A stretch of DNA of 36,840 bases from Planococcus sp. A6. GTDB lineage: Bacteria; Bacillota; Bacilli; Bacillales_A; Planococcaceae. The stretch lies in the NCBI RefSeq assembly GCF_028823615.1, contig NZ_JAPEHT010000017.1, forward strand, positions 1-36,840, given 5' to 3'. The position numbers were made by a program, and so were the translations under genes. The notes under the pieces were generated by a model, which saw only the letters and a program-made list of their open reading frames with translations, was not told where the DNA came from and ran no database searches. Positions 18,083-27,466 of this stretch are shown in pieces (the stretch's first letter is position 1; the number at the start of each line of letters is the position of its first letter).

Positions 18083-19537
18083 ATTTCATTTGAGTGGTTC
18101 AGTGCTATAAGTAACCTTTTTATAATTGTAAATATTGTACTGGCATTTTTCATTCTGTTTTTCGAACGGAAAACGGCTTCTTCGGCATGGGCATGGATCT
18201 TGATCCTGTTCTTTATCCCGATTCTTGGCTTTGTGCTGTATTTATTGTTCGGGAAACCTTTGAGGCGAAGCCGGCTGAAACGGCCGGTTGCTTATGAGAA
18301 CCGCGACTTCACGGATCTGAAGGACCAGCAGCTGTCCGAAATGAAATTAAAAAATTTCCAGCCGCCTGCTGGACTCGAACAGAAATGGATGGACATTGTC
18401 CAAATGAATGCTGCGCGGACCGACGCGCCTTTGTCGACAGCCGCTGATATTCAAATCTTCAACGACGGCAAACGGAAGTTTGATGCCTTGTTCGACGATA
18501 TCCGCGCTGCCTCAAAACATATCCACCTCCAGTATTTCATCCTTAATGACGACGATCTTGGCCAAGCACTTTTGGCACTGCTGACTGAAAAAGCGCAGCA
18601 AGGTGTCAAAGTCCTGGTCTTATACGACGATTTAGGATCGAGCAGCCTGCCGAAGCATTTCTTTGATGCGTTCCACGAAGCAGGAGGCAAGTCGGCTGCA
18701 TTTTTGCCGGCCATGCTGACGAGCATCAATCCGCGGCTCAATCACCGAAATCACCGGAAATTGGCGGTCATCGACGGACATATCGGCTATACTGGCGGCT
18801 TTAACGTCGGCGATGAATACATTGGCAAGAAAAAAGAGTTCGGCTATTGGCGCGATACGCATCTGCGCATTGAAGGGCACGCGGTGCATTCCCTGCAAAA
18901 CAGGTTCTTCATCGACTGGAACCAAGCTGCTGAGAAATACCCGATGAAATATGCGGAAACCTATTTTCCGAAAATGGATCATTCGTCTGGCGTCCCGATG
19001 CAAATGGTGGCAAGCGGGCCACTGGAAACGCATGAAGACATCAAGAACGGCTATTTGAAGATGATTCATCATGCCCGGGAATCGATTTATTTGCAGACAC
19101 CTTATTTCATTCCGGATAAATCCATCATGGATGCCCTAAGGACCGCGGCGCTTGGTGGAGTGGACGTGCAGCTGATGATTCCGCATTTGGCGGATCACCT
19201 CTTCGTCCATTCGGCGACGCTGTCCTTTGCCCGCGAATTGCTCGAAGATGGCGTCAAAGTCTATAGCTACCAGAATGGGTTTCTGCATGCCAAAACACTC
19301 GTTGTTGATAGGCAGGCGTTCTCGGTCGGCTCGGCCAATATGGATGTCCGCAGCTTCGCCTTGAACTTTGAATTGAACGCCTTCGTTTACGATGCTGAAT
19401 CGGCACAGGAAATGGCGGATTTGTTCCTGCAGGACCGCAAACTCTCTGTCGAATTGACGGAAGCGGACTTCAAGGATCAGCACTGGATTGAAAAAGCCAA
19501 ACAGGATATCGCGAAATTGGTGTCGCCGATTCTGTAA
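18083..19537 (+). CDS. cls: Cardiolipin synthase, probable AUU start
   Basis: Membrane phospholipase-D-type enzyme that joins phosphatidylglycerol molecules into cardiolipin. Two N-terminal membrane helices precede two HKD motifs: NHRNHRKLAVIDGHIGYTGG and FLHAKTLVVDRQAFSVGSAN. Length (about 485 aa) fits Bacillus Cls. The frame is open from TTG 18047, but that codon has no ribosome binding site. AGGGGGG at 18070-18076 lies 6 bases before ATT 18083, which would give a protein starting SFEWFSAISNLF. This aligns in length with known ClsA N-termini (two helices ending in FERK..S.WAW). No ATG or GTG exists near that point in frame. AUU initiation is therefore my preferred model; a sequence error at the start codon is the alternative. 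Confidence 0.9.
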   Translation: MSFEWFSAISNLFIIVNIVLAFFILFFERKTASSAWAWILILFFIPILGFVLYLLFGKPLRRSRLKRPVAYENRDFTDLKDQQLSEMKLKNFQPPAGLEQKWMDIVQMNAARTDAPLSTAADIQIFNDGKRKFDALFDDIRAASKHIHLQYFILNDDDLGQALLALLTEKAQQGVKVLVLYDDLGSSSLPKHFFDAFHEAGGKSAAFLPAMLTSINPRLNHRNHRKLAVIDGHIGYTGGFNVGDEYIGKKKEFGYWRDTHLRIEGHAVHSLQNRFFIDWNQAAEKYPMKYAETYFPKMDHSSGVPMQMVASGPLETHEDIKNGYLKMIHHARESIYLQTPYFIPDKSIMDALRTAALGGVDVQLMIPHLADHLFVHSATLSFARELLEDGVKVYSYQNGFLHAKTLVVDRQAFSVGSANMDVRSFALNFELNAFVYDAESAQEMADLFLQDRKLSVELTEADFKDQHWIEKAKQDIAKLVSPIL

Positions 19538-19573
19538 AGCCGGGCCATCGTTTTCGGGGAAAGTGCACCAAAG

Positions 19574-19608
19574 CTTGAGGCAGTCGCTGCCTCAAAAGGT
19601 CTTTTTTT
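19574..19608 (+). terminator. Rho-independent terminator
   Basis: TTGAGGCA / TGCCTCAA stem with a 5-base loop and a T7 run shortly after. It ends cls transcription. Confidence 0.8.
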
Positions 19609-19769
19609 AATGGCTGCTTGCAGATATACATGAGGAACAGCGAGAAAAAAGATTCTAAAAATAGTGAAAATCGTATACTATGGCAAGAGAAGGAATTTTA
19701 CAATGAAGGTTAAATTTTGAAATTTTTATTTGCTATATAAAACCAAGGAAAAGCTGGGAGCGAGGCATC

Positions 19770-22634
19770 ATGCATGTATCATCGGAAAAAGGCATTAGGC
19801 ATAAATATCTTAGATTGACTTTATCTTCTTTACTCATCTGCAGCATATTAATTGCCGGAGTTTATTTTTACATGGATAAACAACGGCAAGACAAGCAAGC
19901 GGAGTATGATTTGCTTGCTGAAAAGCAAGATACACTCCAGGAACTTTCCCAATCATTGAGCCAGCTTTTTTTCCGAACAAGGGGATATTACGCTTTCCAG
20001 AATGAGGAAGAGCTTAGGTTGGCTTATATAGAATTGGACGAGTTGAAAATTTCAATCGGAAAAATAGAAAATTTATCTATAAAAAATGAAGAACAGCAGC
20101 GAATTTCAGCGTTAAAAAGCTTTATCGCTACATTTGAGGGACAAGTACTGCCCCAAGCGATTGAAGCTGTACAAAATGATGATTATGAAGAACTAAGAAA
20201 CCTTTCAAGGGGCGGGACCAATACCACAGTTAATGAATTCGTCGCTTTTGCCGATGAATATAAATCTACTTCCGAGGCAGAACGCGAACAACTGAACGAA
20301 GATATGATCAGACAGTCGGAAAACTTTTCGTTTGCGCTTATTTTATTGTTTATCCTACTATTTATCATTACAGCGTTGATTATTTATAGAGCCATGAACG
20401 ATCTTGTCAAACCTTTGGAAGGTATGCGTGAATCTATCGAAGGATTCGGAAAAGGCGAGCAGATTTCTTACACTCCTATCGAACGGAAAGATGAGATCGG
20501 CTTATTGTCGATGACTTTTTACCGAATGATGAATACCATCCGCAAAAACCAGGAAGACCTCACTTCCCAAAACCAGGCATTATTGGTGAACAAGGGCCAG
20601 CTGCAGGAAAAGCAGGCAGAACTGCAAGTTGCACTGGAAGAAACCGGGAAGACGAAGGACCGCTTGATCCGCTTCAACGATTTGAACCATATCCTGTCGT
20701 TTACGTTAGATAAACAGAAATTGATCAATGCCACACTCAAGTATTTTACCGACACGTACGAGATTGATACGGGTGTGCTATGGCTTCCGGGTTCTGGCGA
20801 ATACGCGCTGAAAGGCTTCACGGAGAATATGTTCGAGCAATTCCAGGAGCAGCAAATTCCTTACCTATCGACGCGTCTGAGAGAAGATGAATCCTTTACG
20901 GTCACAAGGGAAGCGCTGGAGCAAAAAGGCTTTGTGGACGGGCCGGTTTATATCCATGATTTATACGCGTCTGTAAAAAATGAGCAAAACGAAGGCATCG
21001 CGCTGATCGGTTTGTCGCGTGTCGGCAGAGCCTTTTCAAAAGAGGAAGAAGCCGATATCGATGGATTGCTGAAACGCATCCATTTGGCAATCGACCGGAT
21101 CCAATTGTACGACGCGGCAATCCATGAACGGACATTGAACGAACGCATTGTCAATAATATCAATGAAGGCATCCAATTCATTGCGAAAAATGGCAGCATG
21201 GTGCAGCGCAATGAAACGATGTGCACGATGCTGAGCTGCGGCAATGCGCCGCTGGATGCAGTCATTTCGCAAGATGTATGGATTCACCGGATGGCCGAAC
21301 AAACGACCGATTCACAAGCGATGGTCGATTTCCTCAGCGTTTGCATCCATGAAAAAGGAAACGAAGCAAAGACCTTCCAATATACGGTCAAAGCCCCATA
21401 TGAACGGGTCATCGATGTTTATAGCACCCCGGTCATTGTAGATGGGGAACGTACAGGGACGATCTTTGTGCACCGCGACATCACGAGAGAACACGAAGTC
21501 GACAAGATGAAATCCGAATTGGTCAGCACTGTCAGCCATGAGCTGCGGACACCGCTTTCGAGCGTACTTGGCTTTACGGAGCTGCTGCTCAATAAGGAAT
21601 TGAAACCGGACAAGCAAGTGCGCTATTTGAGGACGATCTATAAAGAAGCGATGCGTTTGACCAACTTGATCAACGACTTCCTGGATTTGCAGCGGATGGA
21701 ATCCGGTGACCAAGTGTACCGGATGGATAAGCTGTTGATGAATGAGCTGGTCATTGAAGCGGCCGAAAAATTCAGGACGCAATCGACGCATTCGATCGTC
21801 TTGGTCGATGATGCATCAGACGTCAAAGTAGAAGGCGACCGAGAGCGCCTGGCACAAGTATTGATGAACCTGGTCGGCAATGCCATCAAGTTTTCCCCAG
21901 AAGGCGGCAATGTGACCATCTGCATGAAAAACCACGCCAATAATTTGCGCGTGTCGATTCAAGACGAAGGAATCGGCATTCCGGCTGAAGACATTCCGAA
22001 GCTGTTTTCCAAATTCCAGCGCATCGACAATAGTTCGCGCCGCAAAATCGGCGGCACCGGGCTTGGACTTGCGATTTGCCAGGAAATCATCGTCAAGCAC
22101 GACGGCAAGATTTGGATTGAATCACAAGAAGGGCGAGGTACGACGATCCACTTTGACTTGCCTCTTATTGCCGGGCTGCACGATCATGCTGCGCACGAAG
22201 GCATTGAAGAGAATCCGCCTGTGATGATTGTGGAAGACGATATGAGCCTTGCCCTGCTGTTGTCAGAAGAGCTGAAACTCAACGGCTTTAAAGTGATTTA
22301 TCACACTTCGCCGAAAGAAGCATTTAAAGAAGCGAAGCGTACGCCTCTGGTCGGCGCTGTCGTAGACATCATGCTCGGCGAGGAATTGAGCGGCTGGGAC
22401 CTGGTCGATATGATGAAAGAAGATTCGGCGACACAGAATATCCCAATTGTCATTTCTTCTGCACTGGATCCATCAACCGATGCCAATAAAATCAGCAAGA
22501 TCAATCATTACCTGACCAAACCGTATGCGCCGGTGAATTTATCGAAAGTGATGAAGAACATCCAAAACGGGCAAGAGCAAAACGGTGTCATCTTCTACGC
22601 CACACACGGCCTGGACGACGAGCCGGAGAGCTGA
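19770..22634 (+). CDS. Membrane hybrid sensor histidine kinase/response regulator
   Basis: A 954-aa sensor kinase. Order: TM1 (about 16-34); an extracytoplasmic helical sensor (about 35-187, CHASE3-like by its length and helical pattern); TM2 (188-208); HAMP (208-262); coiled coil (262-298); GAF-like (300-450); PAS-like (455-575); HisKA with His590 in STVSHELRTPLSS; HATPase with the N box NLVGNAIKFSP, DEGIGIP and GGTGLGLAIC; and a C-terminal receiver with acidic pocket EDD, Asp866 in AVVDIMLG and Lys917 in YLTKPY. All catalytic residues are present. A hybrid kinase needs an Hpt partner. One occurs in the convergent operon ending 168 bases away (25623-27236), which suggests a local phosphorelay. 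The ribosome binding site GGGAGCGAGG precedes ATG 19770. Confidence 0.95.
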   Translation: MHVSSEKGIRHKYLRLTLSSLLICSILIAGVYFYMDKQRQDKQAEYDLLAEKQDTLQELSQSLSQLFFRTRGYYAFQNEEELRLAYIELDELKISIGKIENLSIKNEEQQRISALKSFIATFEGQVLPQAIEAVQNDDYEELRNLSRGGTNTTVNEFVAFADEYKSTSEAEREQLNEDMIRQSENFSFALILLFILLFIITALIIYRAMNDLVKPLEGMRESIEGFGKGEQISYTPIERKDEIGLLSMTFYRMMNTIRKNQEDLTSQNQALLVNKGQLQEKQAELQVALEETGKTKDRLIRFNDLNHILSFTLDKQKLINATLKYFTDTYEIDTGVLWLPGSGEYALKGFTENMFEQFQEQQIPYLSTRLREDESFTVTREALEQKGFVDGPVYIHDLYASVKNEQNEGIALIGLSRVGRAFSKEEEADIDGLLKRIHLAIDRIQLYDAAIHERTLNERIVNNINEGIQFIAKNGSMVQRNETMCTMLSCGNAPLDAVISQDVWIHRMAEQTTDSQAMVDFLSVCIHEKGNEAKTFQYTVKAPYERVIDVYSTPVIVDGERTGTIFVHRDITREHEVDKMKSELVSTVSHELRTPLSSVLGFTELLLNKELKPDKQVRYLRTIYKEAMRLTNLINDFLDLQRMESGDQVYRMDKLLMNELVIEAAEKFRTQSTHSIVLVDDASDVKVEGDRERLAQVLMNLVGNAIKFSPEGGNVTICMKNHANNLRVSIQDEGIGIPAEDIPKLFSKFQRIDNSSRRKIGGTGLGLAICQEIIVKHDGKIWIESQEGRGTTIHFDLPLIAGLHDHAAHEGIEENPPVMIVEDDMSLALLLSEELKLNGFKVIYHTSPKEAFKEAKRTPLVGAVVDIMLGEELSGWDLVDMMKEDSATQNIPIVISSALDPSTDANKISKINHYLTKPYAPVNLSKVMKNIQNGQEQNGVIFYATHGLDDEPES

Positions 22635-22652
22635 GAAATATAGATTATAGAT

Positions 22653-22699
22653 AATAAAAAAAAACGACTAGCCCTTAAGTTAAAGGCTGGTCGTTTTTT
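22653..22699. terminator. Bidirectional terminator between kinase and c-di-GMP operon
   Basis: ACGACTAGCCCTT / AAAGGCTGGTCGT stem, flanked by T6 on the plus strand and by nine T on the minus strand. It lies between the convergent kinase gene and the response-regulator end of the minus-strand operon. Confidence 0.85.
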
Positions 22700-22779
22700 G
22701 TAGCGTTAACTATTTTTTAATTTTACATAAACATAGGGTGCGAAAGCCTTTCTCATCCTAATGAAGCATTGGGCTACCC

Positions 22780-22800
22780 AAGCTTCGGAGAACACAGTTT
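22780..22800. repeat. Dispersed extragenic repeat, copy B
   Basis: AAGCTTCGGAG and the next ten bases match 35-55 at 18 of 21 positions. This copy ends one base before the stop codon of the response-regulator gene. Like copy A it lies just beyond the 3' end of a minus-strand gene and in the same orientation. Confidence 0.35.
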
Positions 22801-22801
22801 A

Positions 22802-23158
22802 TCAAGACACCAATATATCTTCCACAAGCGCCAAGAGTTCCATCGGGCTGAAAGGTTTGGACATGAAATAATCTGCCCCGTTCAAAATGGCTTTCTCGCG
22901 GTCCGCGTCTTGCGCTTTCGCTGTCAGCATTAGCACTTTCGTGTCGTTTTGGTCTTTTCTAACTTCCTCCAGCACTTCCATACCAGTCAAATACGGCATC
23001 ATATAATCCAACACGACCAAATCGTAGTCATTGGACCGGATCTTCTCCAGGGCTTCTTTGCCGTCTTCGGCTTCTTCTATCAGGAAGTCATCTTCCAATG
23101 TATCCGCGATCAGGATGCGCAAAATATCTTCATCATCTGCGACTAGTATTTTCTTCAT
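22802..23158 (-). CDS. Single-domain response regulator (CheY-like)
   Basis: A 118-aa stand-alone receiver: acidic pocket ADDED (residues 7-11), phosphoacceptor Asp51 in LVVLDYMMP, Thr in MLTAKAQD and Lys in FMSKPFSP. There is no output domain, so it must act by protein contact or as a phosphate shuttle or sink. The ATG at 23158 has AAGGAGGG at good spacing; the longer frame to 23176 is unnecessary. It is the last gene of a four-gene operon, 18 bases after the glycosyltransferase stop. With the hybrid kinase next door and an Hpt domain in the same operon, it may take phosphate from that relay and act on the synthase complex (inference). Confidence 0.93.
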   Translation of the reverse strand: MKKILVADDEDILRILIADTLEDDFLIEEAEDGKEALEKIRSNDYDLVVLDYMMPYLTGMEVLEEVRKDQNDTKVLMLTAKAQDADREKAILNGADYFMSKPFSPMELLALVEDILVS

Positions 23159-23176
23159 AAGTATCCCTCCTTGCAA

Positions 23177-24574
23177 TTAAGTCGAAATTCCTTTGCGTTT
23201 CATATCGCCCCAATGTGCTTTCTTTTGGAAAGTGGCGAAAATCCCTTTGACCCGCCACAATACCATAAGCGGGCGATACCAAAATGCCTCAGTCAATGCC
23301 CAGAAATACAGGCGCATCAAATGGGAGACTTTCGGGTATTTGTGGAGCGTCAATTCTTCTAGCAACACGGCGAGTGCCGAAATGAGCGATCCGTAGAATA
23401 CCGTCACCAAGAACATGACACCGGCGACTTGCGGATCGACCAGCGAGAAGAAAAAACCGCCAAAAATGATAAAATAGCCGATAAACTCGAATACGGCGCC
23501 GAGTAGTTCAACAAACAAGAAATAAGGCATCGAAAACAAACCGATCGAGCCGTATCTCGGGTTGAGCATCATTTTTCTGTGATTCCACAAAGTTTCAAGC
23601 AGTCCGCGCTGCCAGCGGATCCGCTGAGACCTGAGCACTTCCAGCGATTCAGGGGCTTCCGTCCAGCAGACAGGGTCTGGGATGTATTCGATGCGCTGCT
23701 TGGATTTTTCTTCCCGCAGCAAACGGTGCAGCCGTACGACCAATTCCATATCCTCACCGACCGTGTTCTTATTGTAGCCACCGGCTTGGATGACGCGCTC
23801 TTTATTGAAGACGCCAAATGCCCCGGAGACGATCAACAAAATATTCAAATGACTCAACGCCAGACGGCCGATCAAGAAGGCGCGGAAATACTCGACGATC
23901 TGCATGAGGACGATTGGGCTTTTCGGCAAGCCAATCAGTTCCACTTTGCTTCTTGAAATGGTCGAGCCGTTGGCGATTCGGACAGATCCGCCGGTGACGA
24001 TGATTTGTCCGTCTGATTCGATAATCGGTTTCATGCATTTTAACAGGCCGTCGTTTTCCAAAATGGAATCTCCATCAATCGCACAGAAGTATGGGAAAGA
24101 AGAGAGATTGACCCCGGCATTCAACGCATCCGCCTTGCCGCCGTTCGCTTTTTTGATGAGGCGGATATAAGGGAAGATCGAGGATTGATAAATGGCCTCG
24201 ATTTCCGCGGTCTCAATGTGTGTGCGGACAGCGAAAGGGATTTTCTTCATTTTGAATTCTTCGATCATGCGCAGCGATGTGCTGTCTTTCGATCCGTCAT
24301 CAATAACGATGATTTCTTTTTCAGGGTATTCCAGTGCCAATAACGAACGCACCGTGCTGACAACGCCGACTTCTTCATTGTATGCAGGCACCAGGATCGA
24401 CACTGGATAGGTCGATTGGTTTCTTAAAAAATCCTCTGTAGACTCTCGCTTATCAAGCTTATTTTCTTTTTTGACTTTCCCATATGCCAGTGCAAAAAGA
24501 CCAAGGTAGCTCAGGCTTGAAAAAAGCATATAGGCGATGACGATATAGGATAAAATCAGCGCTATTTCCTGCAT
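23177..24574 (-). CDS. Processive family 2 glycosyltransferase (membrane polysaccharide synthase)
   Basis: A 465-aa membrane glycosyltransferase of the PgaC/BcsA type, expected to polymerise a beta-linked exopolysaccharide from a UDP-sugar and pass it through the membrane. One N-terminal TM (about 5-30) is followed by the GT-A domain: VPAYNEE, IDDGSKDST (92-98), DGDS (167-170), GED (273-275) and QRIRW (317-321), the signature of processive enzymes. At least three C-terminal TM segments (about 340-405 and 420-445) follow, ending in HWGDMKRKG. No PilZ domain is present. Its start ATG overlaps the HEAT gene stop (TAATG), implying translational coupling. The sugar cannot be told; glucosamine-type or cellulose-like polymers are both possible. 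Confidence 0.93.
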   Translation of the reverse strand: MQEIALILSYIVIAYMLFSSLSYLGLFALAYGKVKKENKLDKRESTEDFLRNQSTYPVSILVPAYNEEVGVVSTVRSLLALEYPEKEIIVIDDGSKDSTSLRMIEEFKMKKIPFAVRTHIETAEIEAIYQSSIFPYIRLIKKANGGKADALNAGVNLSSFPYFCAIDGDSILENDGLLKCMKPIIESDGQIIVTGGSVRIANGSTISRSKVELIGLPKSPIVLMQIVEYFRAFLIGRLALSHLNILLIVSGAFGVFNKERVIQAGGYNKNTVGEDMELVVRLHRLLREEKSKQRIEYIPDPVCWTEAPESLEVLRSQRIRWQRGLLETLWNHRKMMLNPRYGSIGLFSMPYFLFVELLGAVFEFIGYFIIFGGFFFSLVDPQVAGVMFLVTVFYGSLISALAVLLEELTLHKYPKVSHLMRLYFWALTEAFWYRPLMVLWRVKGIFATFQKKAHWGDMKRKGIST

Positions 24575-25626
24575 TATTGTTCACTTCCTAGAAGGGAGGT
24601 TTTCCATTGATTCGCCATATCGCGTGCATAGCGGTCGGGATGGCTTTCTGCGAGATGAGTCAGCACGATATCCCCTTCCGAAAACTGCGTCAAGGCTTCG
24701 GCGGATGAGTGGCGGACCCACCAGACCGGATCCCCGAGCAGCTCGCCAAGCGTTTCCTTATAGCGCGACAATTGCAATTTCCCGGCAATCTGAGCGGCAA
24801 ACATGCGCTCCGGCCAAGCGGTCGACTCGAAAAACGGCGCAAGGGCGCTTGGGGAATTCATGTATTGAAGATGAAGGATCGCTTTCAATGCCTGAATGCG
24901 CATCTCCATCTCGGGGTGCTGCAATTCTTCTTCAACGCGTGGAAGAAACAGCGTCATTCCCGCCATTCCGATATAGGAAACGGCAGAATGCTTCAGCGTC
25001 TGGTTGGTATTTTCATCTTTTAATGCAGCATCCAGCTCGTCTAGTTTCGTCAGTTCATCCAGCCGTTTGAATACATCGATATACAACCGGGCCGGGGCAT
25101 CGAGGTATTTTGCAAGCGCCTCAATGGCCACTGTCTCGTTTAAAGAAGCGAGCGTGCGGATCAATTGCTGCGTTTCTTGGTCGAGCTTTGAACTTTTCGC
25201 TAATTTTTCCTTTAGCTGCGGCACGAGTGATTCCATCCGGAAATCTTCGATGAAATACAAAGTGTTCATTCGCATCGCCCAGTTTCCGCGCTTGAGCAGC
25301 TTCATATAGCGCTCGGAAAGGAATTCTTCCGACAGGCGTGAAACCGCGGGTGAATCAGCTCCCGCTTTAGTGACGGATACGTAATGATTCAATAAGCGTT
25401 CAAGTACGATCAATTGATAAGGAGAAGCTTTCAATTCTTGGATGAACCGTTCGTCTGAAGGGTCCATCATATAAGAACTGAACGAATCGGCTAAGGCACT
25501 GTATTGATGGTCGATGGTGGCTTCTCGTTTATTCGATTGCTGCTTGCGCCAAGCTAAGGTCAACAAGAGAAGCAATTGGCCGAAGAACAGGGAGATTATG
25601 AGGATCCAGAAATGCGACAAGTTCAC
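24574..25626 (-). CDS. Membrane-anchored HEAT-repeat protein
   Basis: A 350-aa protein with one N-terminal membrane helix (about 7-26). A long alpha-helical solenoid follows whose spacing and residues fit HEAT repeats: ALKHSAVSYIGMAG-like and HPEMEMRIQALKAILHL units, and a clear C-terminal unit GDPVWWVRHSSAEALTQF. With a short N-terminal segment before the helix, the solenoid probably faces the cytoplasm and may act as a scaffold. It overlaps the diguanylate cyclase gene by ATGA upstream and the glycosyltransferase by TAATG downstream, so the three proteins are made together. It probably connects the cyclase to the synthase (inference). I know of no named family for it. Confidence 0.85.
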   Translation of the reverse strand: MNLSHFWILIISLFFGQLLLLLTLAWRKQQSNKREATIDHQYSALADSFSSYMMDPSDERFIQELKASPYQLIVLERLLNHYVSVTKAGADSPAVSRLSEEFLSERYMKLLKRGNWAMRMNTLYFIEDFRMESLVPQLKEKLAKSSKLDQETQQLIRTLASLNETVAIEALAKYLDAPARLYIDVFKRLDELTKLDELDAALKDENTNQTLKHSAVSYIGMAGMTLFLPRVEEELQHPEMEMRIQALKAILHLQYMNSPSALAPFFESTAWPERMFAAQIAGKLQLSRYKETLGELLGDPVWWVRHSSAEALTQFSEGDIVLTHLAESHPDRYARDMANQWKTSLLGSEQ

Positions 25627-27236
25627 TGGAACATCCTCTTTGTGAGCCGTTGGACACGAGCTACGACTTCCTGTGCATAAAACGGTTTGACGATGTAATC
25701 ATCGGCTCCGCTCTTCAAGGCCAACACGATATCGGATTCGTTGTTGCGGGACGTGAGCATGGAGACGACGATATTGTCATGCGGATATTGCGAGCGCACA
25801 TGGCTCAGCACCTCGAGCCCGTCCATCTTCGGCATGACGCCGTCCAGCAAGATCATGTAATTCTCGTCCGGCCGGTACCAGTCGGAATCGACCAGCGCGA
25901 GACCGTCTGCGTATTCTTCGATGTGAATATCGAAATCCTCCGCTTTCCAATTGGAAAATTGCCTGGCGACCAATTTGCGCACAAGCGAGTCGTCATCGAC
26001 AATGACGATATTCAGTTTGCGCTTCAAATCGTGTTCTTCGGATTCGTACACCATCGTCTGATTGCGACCGTTTCGTTTGGCTTGGTACAAAGCTTTGTCG
26101 GCTTTGTCGACGATCGTTTCCTGTTTGAGCCGGTATTCGCTCACTCCTGCGGAGAATGTCAAGCGAAGCGGCGCAGTGGCGTTGACGGTGAATTCCGTTT
26201 CAGATAGCGCTTTATGCAGGTGAGCGATGAATGCAGCGGCTTCCTGCGGCTTGGTCTCGGGGAGAATTAATGCGAATTCCTCTCCGCCGTAGCGGAAGAA
26301 CGAGTCCGAATCTCGCTTCAAGTTCAGCACAAATTGGCTGAATGAACGCAAAACTTCGTCTCCGGATGAATGCCCGTAGTCATCATTGATTTTCTTGAAA
26401 TAATCCAAATCAAGCAATGCCAGTGTAAAAGGCTTTCCGGTTCGTTCTGCGAGATTGGTCATTTGTAGCAAGACTTCATCAAAGGCTTGGCGATTTCCGG
26501 CTCCGGTCAATTCATCAATTCGCGTGACTTGCAAGATGATTTCCTGGCCCCGCAGGCGATTTGCTAAATACGGGAGGAAATACGCCATATTCAATGGCTT
26601 GGCCAAGAAATCGGTGGCACCGACTTCCATTGCCCGGATTTGGTTATCAATTCGGTCATCTTCACTCATGATAGCGAGGGGAAGGTGTCGGCTTCTGCCG
26701 GCTTCGGCGATTCTTTCGGCTAGGTTGAACCCATCGGCATCCGGCAGCTTTGCATCCAATAACACCATCTGCGGATGCAATGTGTAAAATAATTCCGTGC
26801 CTTTTTGGCCATTCAAAGCGATGACGACAGGAATGCCTTTAGGCTCCAATGTCTCTTTGAGCTTCGCGGCAAATTCAGCATCGGAATCGATGACCAATAC
26901 GAGGGCTTCATCATTCGAAGCTTTGCTTTCCGGTGCCTCCACCTCTGTCTCTTGTTGGCTTGCAGACTCGTCAGCTGCAAAATAATTTCGGAATGAAGAC
27001 ATGAATCCTGCCAGTGAATCGACAGCAAGCAACTCGGTGCTGTGTTCAGAGAAAGCGTCCAGCTCGCGTGCACAAAATTCGGATAGGTCCATCATGCCAA
27101 TCGTCCCAGCGGTACCTTTCATCGTATGCAAAAACCGATAGACTTCACGCTCTTGGATCAGGCCTTGAGCAGCCCATTTCGAGAAATCCCGTTCCATTCG
27201 TGTGGCAAGTAAAGCTTTGTAATCTGTTTGGGCCAA
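25623..27236 (-). CDS. Hpt-REC-GGDEF-REC diguanylate cyclase
   Basis: A 537-aa signalling protein. Hpt domain (1 to about 90) with His37 in FLHTMKGTAG; receiver 1 (about 112-228) with Asp161 in VLLDAKLP and Lys213; GGDEF domain (about 235-398) with DELTGAGNR, the active site YGGEEF (317-321) and an intact RxxD inhibitory site (308-311) exactly five residues before it; receiver 2 (about 408-535) with DDD pocket and Asp465 in ILLDGVMP. It should make cyclic di-GMP from GTP, limited by product binding and controlled by phosphorylation at up to three sites. The start is TTG 27236, preceded by AAGGACGGTG. It is the first gene of the operon. The PleD-like two-receiver set-up with a built-in Hpt is unusual. 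Confidence 0.95.
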   Translation of the reverse strand: MAQTDYKALLATRMERDFSKWAAQGLIQEREVYRFLHTMKGTAGTIGMMDLSEFCARELDAFSEHSTELLAVDSLAGFMSSFRNYFAADESASQQETEVEAPESKASNDEALVLVIDSDAEFAAKLKETLEPKGIPVVIALNGQKGTELFYTLHPQMVLLDAKLPDADGFNLAERIAEAGRSRHLPLAIMSEDDRIDNQIRAMEVGATDFLAKPLNMAYFLPYLANRLRGQEIILQVTRIDELTGAGNRQAFDEVLLQMTNLAERTGKPFTLALLDLDYFKKINDDYGHSSGDEVLRSFSQFVLNLKRDSDSFFRYGGEEFALILPETKPQEAAAFIAHLHKALSETEFTVNATAPLRLTFSAGVSEYRLKQETIVDKADKALYQAKRNGRNQTMVYESEEHDLKRKLNIVIVDDDSLVRKLVARQFSNWKAEDFDIHIEEYADGLALVDSDWYRPDENYMILLDGVMPKMDGLEVLSHVRSQYPHDNIVVSMLTSRNNESDIVLALKSGADDYIVKPFYAQEVVARVQRLTKRMFQ

Positions 27237-27466
27237 TTTCTTTCACCGTCCTTCGAAGAATGTCCCGAACTTGCTATGGGACGATATGCGGAGTTTTAAG
27301 CTCGCAAAGGATATTCCGTAATATGTCATTTAAATAGTTAAATAGATAATATTTTCCACTTATAGAATAACATCAATCAGCTTCTACGTAAGTGATTTAC
27401 TCTTTCAAAAGTGACTTTCCAATGAAATTTTTCCGGTTCTCTGCAAAACAGAGTGCGAGAAATGAA

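Noticed and set aside
27237-27466. Possible second c-di-GMP riboswitch before the cyclase operon
   Set aside because: No GGACGCAAAGCC or GGTTGCC core is present; only short unrelated hairpins (for example GTCCC/GGGAC).
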